A DNA stretch of 12,739 bases from positions 150,937 to 163,675 of the forward strand of contig UZAN01039479.1 in NCBI GenBank assembly GCA_900618425.1, given 5' to 3'. Positions 1 through 8,835 of the stretch are shown here, in pieces (the stretch's first letter is position 1; each line of letters opens with the position of its first letter). The stretch is from Echinostoma caproni. Lineage: Eukaryota > Platyhelminthes > Trematoda > Plagiorchiida > Echinostomatidae. The notes beneath the pieces were generated by a model. The model saw nothing but the letters and a program-made list of their open reading frames with translations, was not told the DNA's origin and did no database searches. The translations under genes and the position numbers were made by a program.

Positions 1-1960
1 ATTTTCACTATCACACTTGCGTATTGATTGCTATGGGTGTGGTATCTTTATTCCGAGCTTTATCTTTACTTCTATTCTCATAGTTCTCCTCACCGTTTGA
101 ATTGCCCGACTCTGTCGTAATAAAATTTGTATTATTTCGAAAGCTGCAACTCATAGTTGGAAATATTTTATGCAAAGCAACATGAAAGTTTATTCTTTCT
201 AAGAAATGATTCCTGTTTCACGAGTGTTTATTAGGTTGAGCATATATATTCTAAATATCTTATCTCTTTTCATTCAGCGCACAGTAAATATGGAAATTAA
301 TGAAAATTTTGTAGATTAAATAAATTGATAAATTATCTGTCTACAAGCTCTCACATATTATTCCCAGTAATGAAAGAACGAAAATGTATTCCAAGAAACA
401 TAAAAGTTGATCATGAGGTGTGCGGCTCGTCGAATAAGCATCTTGTGGTGTCGCCACACCCAAACTGGGTGAACCACTCTAAAGATTTCAGCATTTGCTT
501 GAAGCTAAGAGACACAAATCCGATGCCACAGTACCTGACTTGTGCAAGCGCTTCGATGTGAACATAAGCCCAATTATTGCATATTCAACGAAATTTCTCC
601 ATCAAGACATAAACCAAGAGGGAGAAAACCGAGCACATCAAAGCGAGACGATGGTTGAATTTGATCGCAGCTAGGAAAAGTTGCACACAATTAACATGGT
701 GGATAATCCGGGCGGATTAGCCGTTTTTTCCTCACTCCACGGTTGGGAAAATGATGGCTCAATTTGAAATGCAGCTGACACGCGAAATGAAGCGATTATT
801 AAACGCCCAACAAGGCAGAATACGTATTGGTTTTACCAAAAATTTCAAATCGCGTCACCCGTCCATTTGGCGATGGGTTTATCTCATTGGCGGCCAACGA
901 GCAATTTAGCAGACGAAAGCCGATCTAGAGTTCTAGTTTAACGATGAGTTTCATTTCAAACAAAACAACAGAGTGGCGAACAAGCCCGTTTTCAAAGACT
1001 CGCATTTGCGCCCATACATCTCAATATATATCATTACTTAGGAATAAGATTGGGAGAACAAAATCACATATTACTAAAAACCATTTCTTCATGAGACCGG
1101 AGTTTCGTTTTACCCGTCGACAAAACATTGAGTTGGAAGGAAGTAGACACCGAGCGCTCTTTTCTTGATTTCCCATACTTGACAATCCGGGTATCACAAA
1201 ATTTCTTGCACTGATAATGCAGGTTTTCGATAACTTTTATCCCCAAGATGCATTTGCAGAAGTCGCATGTTTCCCATATGAAGGTTATTATATCTCCTTA
1301 CTCGAGATTGGTAGTAGAAAACGGCTGGACTTCATTAAGTACGAGTTTCTTACATTTACGCAGTTTTTGGATGGGTCAAGTCCAATGTTGAATTTATTCA
1401 ATTACCACCCAACAGTTGGAATTTGAATGTGATCACAAACTTTTCCCAGTTAGAAACAGAGATAAGTTGTCTTCACCGAAAATGATCGTATGTGGCCAGG
1501 GTGAGGCATGTATTACAGGAAATTGGCAAATGCTGTTGGGTAGTCAACTTAGTGGACTCCGTGAAAAAGCGACTGCCTTCAATGATCAAAAATGAAGAAG
1601 GGCAAATAGAAGATTAAAAACATTAAAGCGCAATACCTGTATCAAGCCTGAGCCATTTTTATGAATAAATTCTAAATGTTTTTTTACCGAGGCTTCGCTA
1701 TCTTACAGCTAATGCGCCTGCAGCCGTCGCCGAAATCGTGTATTTTATTAGCATTTGACATAAGTGGATATTAAAACAGGTATGTTGCGTCTTATGCGGA
1801 GATTCAGTCCCGTAAATGAGGCTCGAAGCACTAAGCTGTGGTGATCCTAGCTTACTAGATGACATAAACCGCAGAGCGACATGTTACAATTTTCGGACAA
1901 CTCTGATTAATTAAGCTTCCCGGGCGACGTCAGCAAAGCGCGTACGTGTCACAACCTCTA
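1..1960. other. Unassigned AT-rich stretch without a recognised gene
   Basis: I find no protein family, RNA gene or long repeat here. Two open stretches on the + strand are visible. In frame 3, 483-671 is free of stops and contains a run reading like a helix-turn-helix fragment (VPDLCKRFDVN). In frame 1, about 613-906 is open apart from one TAG at 718-720 and is rich in basic residues. Neither is long enough to exclude chance, and I cannot match either to a family. They could be remnants of a transposase or of the N-terminal part of the Penelope-like element downstream, but I could not find the reverse transcriptase core motifs that would show this. A good-looking 5' splice site (CAG/GTATGT) sits at about 1777-1785 with no exon I can support next to it. 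Confidence 0.4.
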
Positions 1961-2159
1961 AACTATAAACCATAGGTCGACTGCACCGACCAATCAGAAG
2001 CTGAATAACACCAGAAATACTGTCAAGCAATTGGAAGAGGTTTGGACGACCAATGAACTTGTTTTGCACATATTAGTTAATCTCTCTGATTTCTGCCAAT
2101 ACATGAACTGCTATTCCTGTGGCCTTTTTCTCTTCCGCGGGATACTGCGTGCAAGTATC

Positions 2160-2609
2160 AGTGTGATCCAGCGGTTACGTGATTTCCAATTAGTGACCAA
2201 TGCATACTACAAGTATCATAAAAGCGTTGGGAGAAACAAAGGTGATCAAGGTCAAGCGTGGACTCGTAAAAACTCTGTTCCATTGAGCCAGAGGCATTTG
2301 TTCCCCAGACACACTAAGAGGCCTCCTGAAGAAAACGTTGCTACGAAATGGTCACCCCAAAAGATTCATTGATATTCATAGTAAACAATCTCAAAAGGGT
2401 AACCCATCGCCAACCATTCTCCAGAAAACCGTTTAAGTCAAGCTATCCTTTAAGGGTGATCACCTTCTGAACGATGTGCGCCAAAAGGTAGAGTCAGCTC
2501 TCAACCGCACATTCCCAGCAGCTCAACTTCGACTTATTGTCTCTACTAGTGAAATCGATTTGGACAAATATGCACATGGTTGGCAACCCATTTCTGCCTC
2601 ACAATGTAT
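2160..2609 (+). pseudogene. Penelope-like element: RT thumb and linker remnant
   Basis: At 2160-2220 frame 3 reads SVIQRL and then Y-x-K-Y-H-K-S, fitting the RT segment that follows the palm in Penelope-like proteins. Frame 1 then gives VKRGLVKTLFH (2254-2283), a TGA stop, ARGICSPDT (2287-2313), TLLRNGHPKRFID (2335-2373) and SKQSQKGNPSPT (2380-2415). These are the usual post-RT blocks of the family in the expected order. After a TAA at 2434 it continues as VKLSFKGDHLLNDVRQK and ALNRTFPAAQLRL (ending near 2538), the characteristic linker just before the endonuclease. The TGA at 2284 sits where the family usually has arginine, which fits CGA to TGA decay. The identification rests on recalled family blocks, not on an alignment. 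Confidence 0.85.
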
Positions 2610-2941
2610 AATAGTTCACATGCAGTTGCGGTGACGTACACAGGCAGAACCAAAGGTTAATTATGACAGTGGATGGCCGAACACAGTCCAGTGGCTGGCG
2701 AAGTCGATGACGCAACTCACGCTCAGCAATCAGGCGGTCACAAGTAACCTGGGGTTATCAATTGCAAAACACCTCATGAAAACCAAATACAATTGATCCT
2801 GCTTCCTCCTTCAAACCGTTGTTACGTAACTTCCATGCAAAACTGTTGGCAATAAGCGAGGCGTTGCTAATCAGATTACCTAATCCCGTTTTGTGAGCCA
2901 AAAGGTTATTGATCCAATCAGTTCACTTGCCGTGGAGTTGA
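2610..2941 (+). pseudogene. Penelope-like element: GIY-YIG endonuclease and C-terminus
   Basis: The GIY-YIG domain nicks target DNA during retrotransposition. Here the cysteine pair of the family reads CSCG at 2621-2632 in frame 2. One base later the frame changes and YTGRTK follows (2637-2654), matching the conserved Y-x-G-R-T core. Frame 1 then reads WLAKSMTQLTLSNQAV (from 2692) and LSIAKHLMKT (about 2755-2784), the helix that usually reads SIAKHL followed by a GH or equivalent. A shift at about 2790 restores IDPASSFKPLLRNF, then FHAKLLAISEALLI, LPNPVL, a TGA at 2894, and finally LIQSVHLPWS before the stop at 2939. The near-complete match of the tail ending in LPW is the strongest evidence for the family. 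The domain is inactive because of at least three frame changes and a stop. Confidence 0.9.
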
Positions 2942-4855
2942 CCTATATACATATGAACTTATTCATTAACTTAATCAAAACTACCAGGCGGCATCAATAC
3001 AACAAACAGTATGGCATTACCAATAAGTCAACTGCAGTACTCGAATCAAACAGTTTATATTCATTTTTCCTGACTGTGTCGAGTTTCATACAATGCAATG
3101 AAGATTCCAAATGATTTTGGATCCTAAAAATTCTACAGCGCACCCAAAAATGTTCTATTATTACCAACCATGCCAATCCGTTTGGTCAAAACCAACATCA
3201 ATAAAGTAGACGTCGGGAAGAAACGCCAATGCTTTCTTCAAACGATACTACTACTAAGTTTGAGCTTCTTATGTGGACTTTTCCACAAAAAACATTTACG
3301 TCCAACTTTTGTTAACCAATTGAAAGAGAAGTATATCGGGGTTTCCGGTAGTGGCAGAACCCATAGATAACGCACGGAACCGTTCCTTTCCTCTGGGCCA
3401 CGACAGCCAACTAAGTTCCAGTTTTGGCTCCACGAAGTTGCTTGCATTTCTCAAAGGATAACCCGCCGGCAACGCAAGGTAGGCGGGCTAAACCAAGAGT
3501 AATCGGGTTCCTTGGAACGAGGTGAGCTTCACCAGGGTCACTATTACACTTGTGACGATTCCAGCAGACTAGGACGGGGTCATACTTGTCATCCAGCGAC
3601 CAGAAATTCACTTTGAAAACCCTCCTACATTTCAGGACGTGTTTGCGTGAGAGGTGCACCCTCGAACGAAAAGCACAACAATGACGGGGACATCATTTGC
3701 ACATAATTACCTGGAAGGGTCATGAACTGGCTCATTCTCGCGCGGAAGGTAGACGCAGTGAAGAATTTAAAATGGGGACAAGCAACCGTTGTTTTGATCG
3801 AATAATGCCCGACAGATTTATCCGCAATCGAAAGACGGAGCTGATTTCATTAGCGACAAGCGAAACGCATAAGCATATAGTAATTGAAACCGAACCGAAC
3901 CAATACTTACAATAATGCTGCATAGATCTCATACTGCCGTATAAATCAGTATATTTAACCTACTTTCTATTACAAACCCTTGCGTGATGAACAACGTAGA
4001 GCAAACTCAATAGTCAAATCATTTATCCAAGTTCCTTCAACCTTACAGGGATCCTGATCCTTGAGCATTAGCGTATACTGGTGACGTGCTTTCCGGACTA
4101 CGCTTTTAATTAAGAGTTTGGCCGGTATATTAGTAGTGTAACAAGGATGAATAAAGTAGTATTGCACTTAGATACTGTAAATTACGGGACATGTAATATA
4201 TCACACTTTTGTGAAGATGCAATCCAGTGGACGATATGTAACTAACCTATTTCCAACGCGATTTTACATTTTTGAAGCTGTTTGTACAAAGTACGCGCAT
4301 CGACCGCTTGTTGATAGAACAAATTCCAGTTTTTGATAAAGGGGATCACAAGGTCAATAATCAAAAAGATGGCCAACGTTTGAAGCTATCATTCAAAATA
4401 ACAGTCACAGATAATTTTCTGGATCCATTGCAGCACCAGAAAAAACAACCCGAGGTCATAAATTGTCAATCTTGTAGAGGATTTACAAACCAACATAGAT
4501 GGTTTTCATTTAAGTAGGATTATTTTTCCTCGTTAAGGCAAAAGTTCATCAGACCATTTATTAAGTTAAGTTTTTTTCAAGCTGCAACTTGTCTACAATA
4601 CGGAACATAACAGAAATGCGCGTATCACTGTTTTTAAGAGTCACGGCATATGATCTCAGGCCCCATACACAGAATATTAATACAATCCACACAATGTACC
4701 CATTCGAAACGATGAACCAATGAATACGCGCAGCAAACGTCTACCCGAAAGAACATGATTTGCCCCGAAGAATGTGAAAAGCGACATTTCCTGTTCAAGT
4801 AGTATCAGACAACCAGAATTAAAACAAAAACTAATCAGCTCAGTTAGTCAATTTA
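2942..4855. other. Unassigned region between the Penelope-like element and the purine-rich block
   Basis: No gene family is recognised on either strand. Several open frames of 60-80 codons exist, such as 3170-3370 (+), 3697-3915 (+), 4272-4517 (+) and 3970-4167 (-). None shows a conserved motif, signal peptide or splice context that I can defend. The composition is ordinary AT-rich except for the patch at 3340-3660, described separately. The first part may include the 3' untranslated end of the Penelope-like element, whose right boundary cannot be fixed without another copy. Confidence 0.4.
3340..3660 (-). other. GC-richer patch with an 82-codon minus-strand open frame; possible unrecognised repeat
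   Basis: This patch is richer in G and C than its surroundings. On the minus strand an open frame runs from an ATG at 3659 down to a stop at 3411-3413, and another overlaps it at 3238-3447 in a different frame. The peptide has dispersed Cys, Trp and Pro (for example FWSLDDKYDP and LARLPCVAGG) but matches no family I know. Two overlapping frames that continue into each other would fit a frameshifted relic of a repeat. Chance is also possible. Short self-complementary words occur here, such as GTTCC-TT-GGAAC near 3509-3520. Confidence 0.2.
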
Positions 4856-4860
4856 GCTAA

Positions 4861-5450
4861 AATGATGAGTTGCTCTTTATTAAAGCGGTCACGGGTTCCG
4901 CAGCTGAATCAAACTGACTGAGCACGAGGAAAGGGGACCAATAATAAGACAAAATAAGAGACAGAGGGGAAAAAGCGCAAAAAGAGGAACAATAAAGAAA
5001 AGATAAGATTGGTATAATAAGGGACTGGTGACTTCGGTTCGGGTGCAGTGAACACTGGATCAACATGTTTACTGAGAGCGAACGAATTGAGTCGGACATG
5101 GTACAGACCGAATCAGATGAGGAACCCGTGGGAAATTCGAAAGCCGGAACGAAAACAACGGAACGAACCAAATAGAACAAAACGGAAAGCAAGTGAAGGG
5201 AAATGTGTGTGTGGAGGAGTGTAAGTGTTGTCAACACTGTGAACAGGGAGGAGTAGAATTGATTTTCCAAAATAGGAAGTCCGAAGGAACACGAGATGAT
5301 AAAAACAGGGCAAGGATAATCCAAAAAATACCTAGCATACACCAAATAAAGCAAATAGGAACGAATCCGTTTCGCGAAGGAACGACCTAACAAAAAACGA
5401 TCCGTTGGAGGGACGACAAGAGTTCAAAGCCGGGCCCAATATGGAAAAGC
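4861..5450. other. Strongly purine-rich (+ strand) block of unknown origin
   Basis: Hand counts of single 60-base lines give 82% purines (4921-4980), 70% (4981-5040), 68% (5101-5160), 77% (5161-5220) and 68% (5281-5340), with T the rarest base in most of them. The words GAACGAA and ACGAACGAAT recur, and related words appear up to about 6470. The low T content removes stop codons from the minus strand and explains the 178-codon open frame at 4857-5393 (-), which is mostly Ser, Leu, Phe and Tyr and shows no domain. On the + strand, frame 2 is also open from about 5021 to 5221. The block may be a degraded repeat or an untranslated part of a minus-strand transcript. I see no coding domain. Confidence 0.45.
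4876..4881 (-). promoter_or_regulatory. Possible polyadenylation signal AATAAA (minus strand)
   Basis: The minus strand reads AATAAA at the left edge of the purine-rich block, inside CTTTAATAAAGAG. Its position at the point where the strand bias stops would suit the 3' end of a minus-strand transcript or retroelement. A six-base signal is common by chance in AT-rich DNA, so this is only suggestive. Confidence 0.2.
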
Positions 5451-6590
5451 TTTGTGGGTGACGGCGGCGACTGTACCAGTAGTGAACAGGTCCGAAAATC
5501 CAGTCAGTGGACCGCGCATAGTCACACAACAGCCTCACTGATACATACATGGGGAACATTCCAGAGGGTACTGGATTGTGGAGATGCGTATATCCCAGCA
5601 CAATTATCAATCAGTATAGCTAATACGACACATGCAAATACATTCACTCACGCTACTCATTCGCTCGTCTGCATACGAATCGAACGAATAGGAAACAAAG
5701 GTGACCAGTGACATGCACGCATGTACGGAACTCAGTTGCACAGAACGATGAAGACAGATTAAAAGAGAGGAATATTGTGTCACGAGAAGAGGCGCTTGAT
5801 AGCCTATCCGTTTCAATACAGATGGGGAGGAAGGACAAGTGAGTGTTCGACCGAGAGCGTGCAATGGTTGCTATCAGACGTGGTAACAAACTGACAGGCA
5901 GACAAAACGCGTAGATGACCAAGTAGGCAAATCATGGACTGTTGGGCGGCGAGTGAAGCCTGTGCATTGGATATCCGAATGATGCTATTGTACGAAACAG
6001 GATTCGTACAAAACGCAACCACAAGGCAGAAACAGAGAACATAAACTCAGCGAGACAGCATATGAAAAATAGGTTCAATTTAGCGTCGTACGCTCGGCAC
6101 AAAGCGGACCTAGTTAGATTTCCGAGGCTGCAGGTGACGTGACTGGAGTGTAACTGGACAAGAGCCCGGCGGAAAACATGGGATAATATCGACGGAGAAG
6201 ATGGCGAGGGAGCGTGGGTGTGTCTGTATGGAGCAGAAGAGATAAGGATGTTTGAACAAGTAGCGACAGAAGACTACACCGAATGAATGACATACAAGCA
6301 ACGGGGTCAAATCACGAGAAGAGAACGAAATGGAAATTGTCAGTTCTTTTTCTTTCTGGAGAAGGAGGGCATACGGAAGCTACGCTGCTTCTTTACTTTC
6401 TTTCCCGATTTATGTTTCTGAAAGAGCAAAGAAATCATGAAATTGAATTATATAGCGTACCGAACGAAAGAACACGTTTTTATTGTCAAAACTCTAAGTT
6501 GGAATTACCACGTTAGCCAAACTGCGCTGGAAGACAGAAAGTACGTATTACTGAGTGGGAATGGTCTATTCTTGGCTCCTTGGTTTTTAA
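5451..6590. other. Unassigned region with fading purine bias
   Basis: The bias of the preceding block weakens gradually. Several minus-strand open frames of 60-92 codons are present (5332-5610, 5607-5864, 5653-5922, 5813-6022, 6110-6310). They overlap in different frames and look like a by-product of composition rather than genes. After about 6320 the + strand becomes T-rich again. No domain, RNA gene or repeat boundary could be identified. Confidence 0.35.
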
Positions 6591-6594
6591 AGCT

Positions 6595-6614
6595 TATATT
6601 ATATATATATATAT
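6595..6614. repeat. TA dinucleotide microsatellite
   Basis: About ten TA units, with one interruption near the left end, lie in otherwise ordinary sequence. A 179-codon minus-strand frame at 6505-7044 spans it and reads IYIYN there. That frame also runs through the N at 6689 and has no recognisable domain. Confidence 0.8.
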
Positions 6615-6688
6615 CACCGGACCAGAGGTAGCTCCAATTCCCTAATAATGAGGACATCTTGCCCTTGGGGCATAGAAACTTAGTTGAT

Positions 6689-6689
6689 N
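6689..6689. other. Ambiguous base (N)
   Basis: A single N interrupts the sequence. It marks an unresolved base or an assembly join, so small frame or length differences near this point should not be interpreted. Confidence 0.95.
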
Positions 6690-7024
6690 GCAAAGATGTC
6701 ACTCTTATATGATTGAAATTAACATTTTGGTCTGTACAGATACGTTTTACACAATAATGGTTTGAACATTGGGCAGAGTGGCATACACTGGTAAAACTGA
6801 TGCAGGGACTCAGATGTAGCGTTTTCTCGATAGAAAGATAGATGGCTAGTGAGACCTTTTTCAAAGATAATCCAGGAAAAAATAGCCGCTGACTTTGATC
6901 AGAAACGATGTAACAAAATGAGGTAACATGAACAAAGAAACTCTGGATCAAGTATAAGACCACAGTGACCAGCCATCGAGGGATATCGACAGTTGGATGC
7001 TTACCACAAATAACAACTACAACG

Positions 7025-7040
7025 CAACACAACACAACAC
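7025..7040. repeat. Short CAACA pentanucleotide repeat
   Basis: Three full copies of a five-base unit plus one extra base, preceded by a diverged copy containing CG. It is a minor simple repeat with no evident function. Confidence 0.6.
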
Positions 7041-7303
7041 CCACATACCAGTTACAATAAAAAATAAAGGGACAAAAACTGGGGCAGCTGCATGCAGGCT
7101 AAGGAAAAAATGGGACAGCGCAAATGAACGGACTACAAAATGAACTGGTTGTGATCCACATTACCACAACATAAGCGTCTCAGATACGCACTTTATAATG
7201 CCAATGTCGACCTTGAGCAAGAACGTGTGATACAAGTTACTTGGTTGGATAATGATGCGATAGATGAAAAAAACATGCAAGATAACTGATAGAAAGGCAG
7301 TAG

Positions 7304-7389
7304 CTAATTGTTAACCTCATCATCGCCACTTAGAATGGCACCATCAGACGATTGGAGAGTGTTCGTGTTGCGCGTGTTAACGGCAGAGC
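7304..7389 (-). CDS. Candidate terminal coding exon of an unknown host gene
   Basis: On the minus strand a 3' splice site with a pyrimidine-rich run ending in TTTTTCAG lies just before 7389. Reading with two bases left over from the previous exon gives 27 codons beginning SAVNTRNTNTLQ and ending SGDDEVNN, then TAG at 7304-7306. The peptide is hydrophilic, rich in Ser, Asn, Thr and Asp, as is common at disordered C-termini. Its phase matches the donor of the candidate exon at 9938-10018, so the junction would add one serine. A different phase also stays open for 19 codons, so the choice of frame is an inference. No family is recognised. It could be chance. Confidence 0.28.
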
Positions 7390-8469
7390 CTGAAAAATAA
7401 GAGTACATATGAAAAGGATTGTGAGCAGTGTGGCTAGACCACAACAAAGTAAAGTGCGTGCAAAGTAATCAACGAGGAAAACATAAATAATGTACAAATG
7501 CGTGGTTATAAATGACCCACAGAGCAATCTAAGGATACCTAGCCGTCCTATCACAGTCAATACTAAACAGTAAAACCCCTAAGCTCAGAACGTAGGAATG
7601 GAGAAGATGAACATGAGTTGGCCTATTTAAGGAAAGGATGAAGTGAATTTTAGTGAATGGTGGGCTGTTCCAAACGGAATGCGTACAAACATGTATTTAC
7701 AGCACACGAAACAATTTTAGTCACTATTTTAACTATAAACACTTCAAATGAAACGGTGTCTTTTGGATATATTAATGGAGTCGATGAGACATTTATGCTT
7801 CCTAATTATGTCGTGTTAATCATTATTATTATTATTCCTTTATCCGATATCATCGAAATGGTGTAGTCCACTCTGGGAAAGATTCATGTGGATTCACCAT
7901 TCATATAGAAGTACATAGGTCGCCAATGGCGAGGGTTCTTGTAGATGATGCCACAACTGGAACCTTTCACTCGTTTTTCGATTCTAACGGCGTCAAGTTA
8001 TGCAAAATATCACATTGCAGTCATTGGGTCGACTGATGTCCCCACATGAAAACGTTGCGCATTACAGCCATGAAACAATAAGGCACATGGAATCCAACAA
8101 CTCCGGAAAAACACGTAGGCACTGAAGTCGAGCGTTACTCGATCAAAATTTGGATACAAGCTCGGTCACCATTTGTAAATCGGCACCGATTAGTTGATCT
8201 ATAGAGAAAAGTGGCCAAAAGGCATATAACGGTAGTTAAATGGAATATAAGTCGTTGAGGTTATTTTTCAATATATTTTATGAGCTAATAAAGATTTGAC
8301 ATGAGTCACTTTTTGAGAGCATAGAAACAGGGTTGACAATCGATAACTCGAACCAAGCAATGGGGTACACCATAAGCACTACGCAACACCGAAAAGCGTC
8401 TGCGGTTGTCATTGTTTACGGACACACCCACAGATCGAAGGCAAAAACAACGCAACCCAACGTATTAGA
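7390..8469. other. Unassigned region, possibly intronic
   Basis: No gene is recognised. A 69-codon + strand open frame at 7657-7866 includes an ATT repeat that encodes isoleucines and has no other support. A weak hammerhead-like motif at about 7986-8060 is discussed in the findings. If the two minus-strand exon candidates are joined, this stretch lies inside their intron. Confidence 0.35.
7822..7836. repeat. ATT trinucleotide microsatellite
   Basis: Five perfect ATT units. It is too short to carry information about function. Confidence 0.75.
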
Positions 8470-8475
8470 ACGACT

Positions 8476-8772
8476 ATGAGACGTACAGACAGCACGAGTG
8501 TCCGTGCGCACATGCAGTACACGCCTTGCATCCCAACCGGCTATGTGCAGTCGTTGGCATACTTTCATCCGATCGATAGGCTAGGACGTTATACAGTTGC
8601 CGGTCCCATTGCCAATCCAAACAATGTTGATCGATACAAGCGCGTGAACGCGTGTCTACGTGCACGTACCCGGAGGCAAGCAACTCTGAGTTGTGACATT
8701 ATTGCTTCAAGAAAAAAGAAGGCCTGCACACAGTTGCCAAACATCGATATTTTCAACAGTCAGTTAAAATAA
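8476..8772 (+). CDS. Uncertain 98-codon open frame in a CpG-richer patch
   Basis: The frame runs from an ATG at 8476 to a TAA at 8770-8772. The peptide is basic (calculated only by eye), with a run YVQSLAYFHPIDRLGRY and then many Arg codons (RVNACLRARTRR). The DNA at about 8500-8690 has more CG dinucleotides than its neighbours. A 69-codon frame is open on the opposite strand across the same bases (8474-8683). There is no signal peptide, membrane segment or domain I recognise. It could be a short gene, an exon, a relic of a transposon, or a chance frame helped by base composition. Confidence 0.2.
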   Translation: MRRTDSTSVRAHMQYTPCIPTGYVQSLAYFHPIDRLGRYTVAGPIANPNNVDRYKRVNACLRARTRRQATLSCDIIASRKKKACTQLPNIDIFNSQLK

Positions 8773-8835
8773 CCGGTTTTGTTGCACGAAAAACTACTGA
8801 TCGATTAGATTCATCAACAAACTAAATAACCGGTT
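8767..8835. promoter_or_regulatory. Pair of AACCGGTT palindromes in a 12-base direct repeat
   Basis: The 12-base word AAATAACCGGTT occurs at 8767-8778 and again at 8824-8835, 57 bases apart. Its core AACCGGTT is a perfect palindrome and equals the consensus site of the Grainyhead/CP2 transcription factor family of animals. Two identical copies so close are unlikely in random sequence. A role as an enhancer is inference; the copies might instead be part of a repeat. Confidence 0.3.

Larger units (their letters stand above)
1964..2941 (+). mobile_element. Decayed Penelope-like retroelement (3' part)
   Basis: Penelope-like elements encode one protein with a reverse transcriptase followed by a GIY-YIG endonuclease, and they insert by target-primed reverse transcription. 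The part seen here covers the end of the RT region, the linker, the endonuclease and the C-terminus up to a stop at 2939-2941. The reading frame is broken: frame 3 before about 2220, frame 1 from about 2221 to 2609, frame 2 at 2615-2635, frame 3 at 2637-2656, frame 1 again from 2665 to 2793, then frame 2 to the end. In-frame stops occur at 2284-2286 (TGA), 2434-2436 (TAA) and 2894-2896 (TGA). The left limit is uncertain. At 1964-1981 the reading YKP-stop-VD may be a ruined version of the RT palm YVDD box, but this is weak; secure similarity starts at about 2160. No terminal repeat was identified. The element cannot be active. Confidence 0.85.
6615..7303. other. Unassigned region
   Basis: No gene is recognised. 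It contains the N and the CAACA repeat. If the minus-strand exon at 7304-7389 is real, the part just left of it would be 3' untranslated sequence. The first minus-strand AATAAA I noticed downstream of that stop is at 6479-6484. Confidence 0.35.

Noticed and set aside
480..910. DNA transposon transposase (helix-turn-helix-like run, then a basic stretch)
   Set aside because: The open stretches are short, in different frames, lack a DDE/D signature and are not flanked by visible terminal inverted repeats or a TA duplication.
2031..2372. 113-codon + strand open frame as an independent gene
   Set aside because: Its second half overlaps Penelope-like sequence that is coherent in another frame (frame 1 from about 2221), and its first half carries the upstream part of the same element. 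It is a by-product of a frameshifted pseudogene.
4520..4560. Hammerhead core on the minus strand (CTGATGA near 4550)
   Set aside because: The core word is present, but stem II cannot form and no matching stem III or cleavage triplet was found.
4857..5393. 178-codon minus-strand open frame as a gene
   Set aside because: The + strand is very poor in T here, which removes most stop codons from the minus strand. The peptide is dominated by Ser, Leu, Phe and Tyr, overlaps other frames of similar character, and contains no domain.
5703..5730. Imperfect palindrome ACATGC-ACGCATGT as an operator or excision site
   Set aside because: Two central mismatches and no repeated copy or gene context; expected by chance in a window of this size.
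6505..7044. 179-codon minus-strand open frame as a gene
   Set aside because: It runs through a TA microsatellite and an undetermined base, has no domain or start context that I can support, and its Val/Cys-rich start comes from the CAACA simple repeat.
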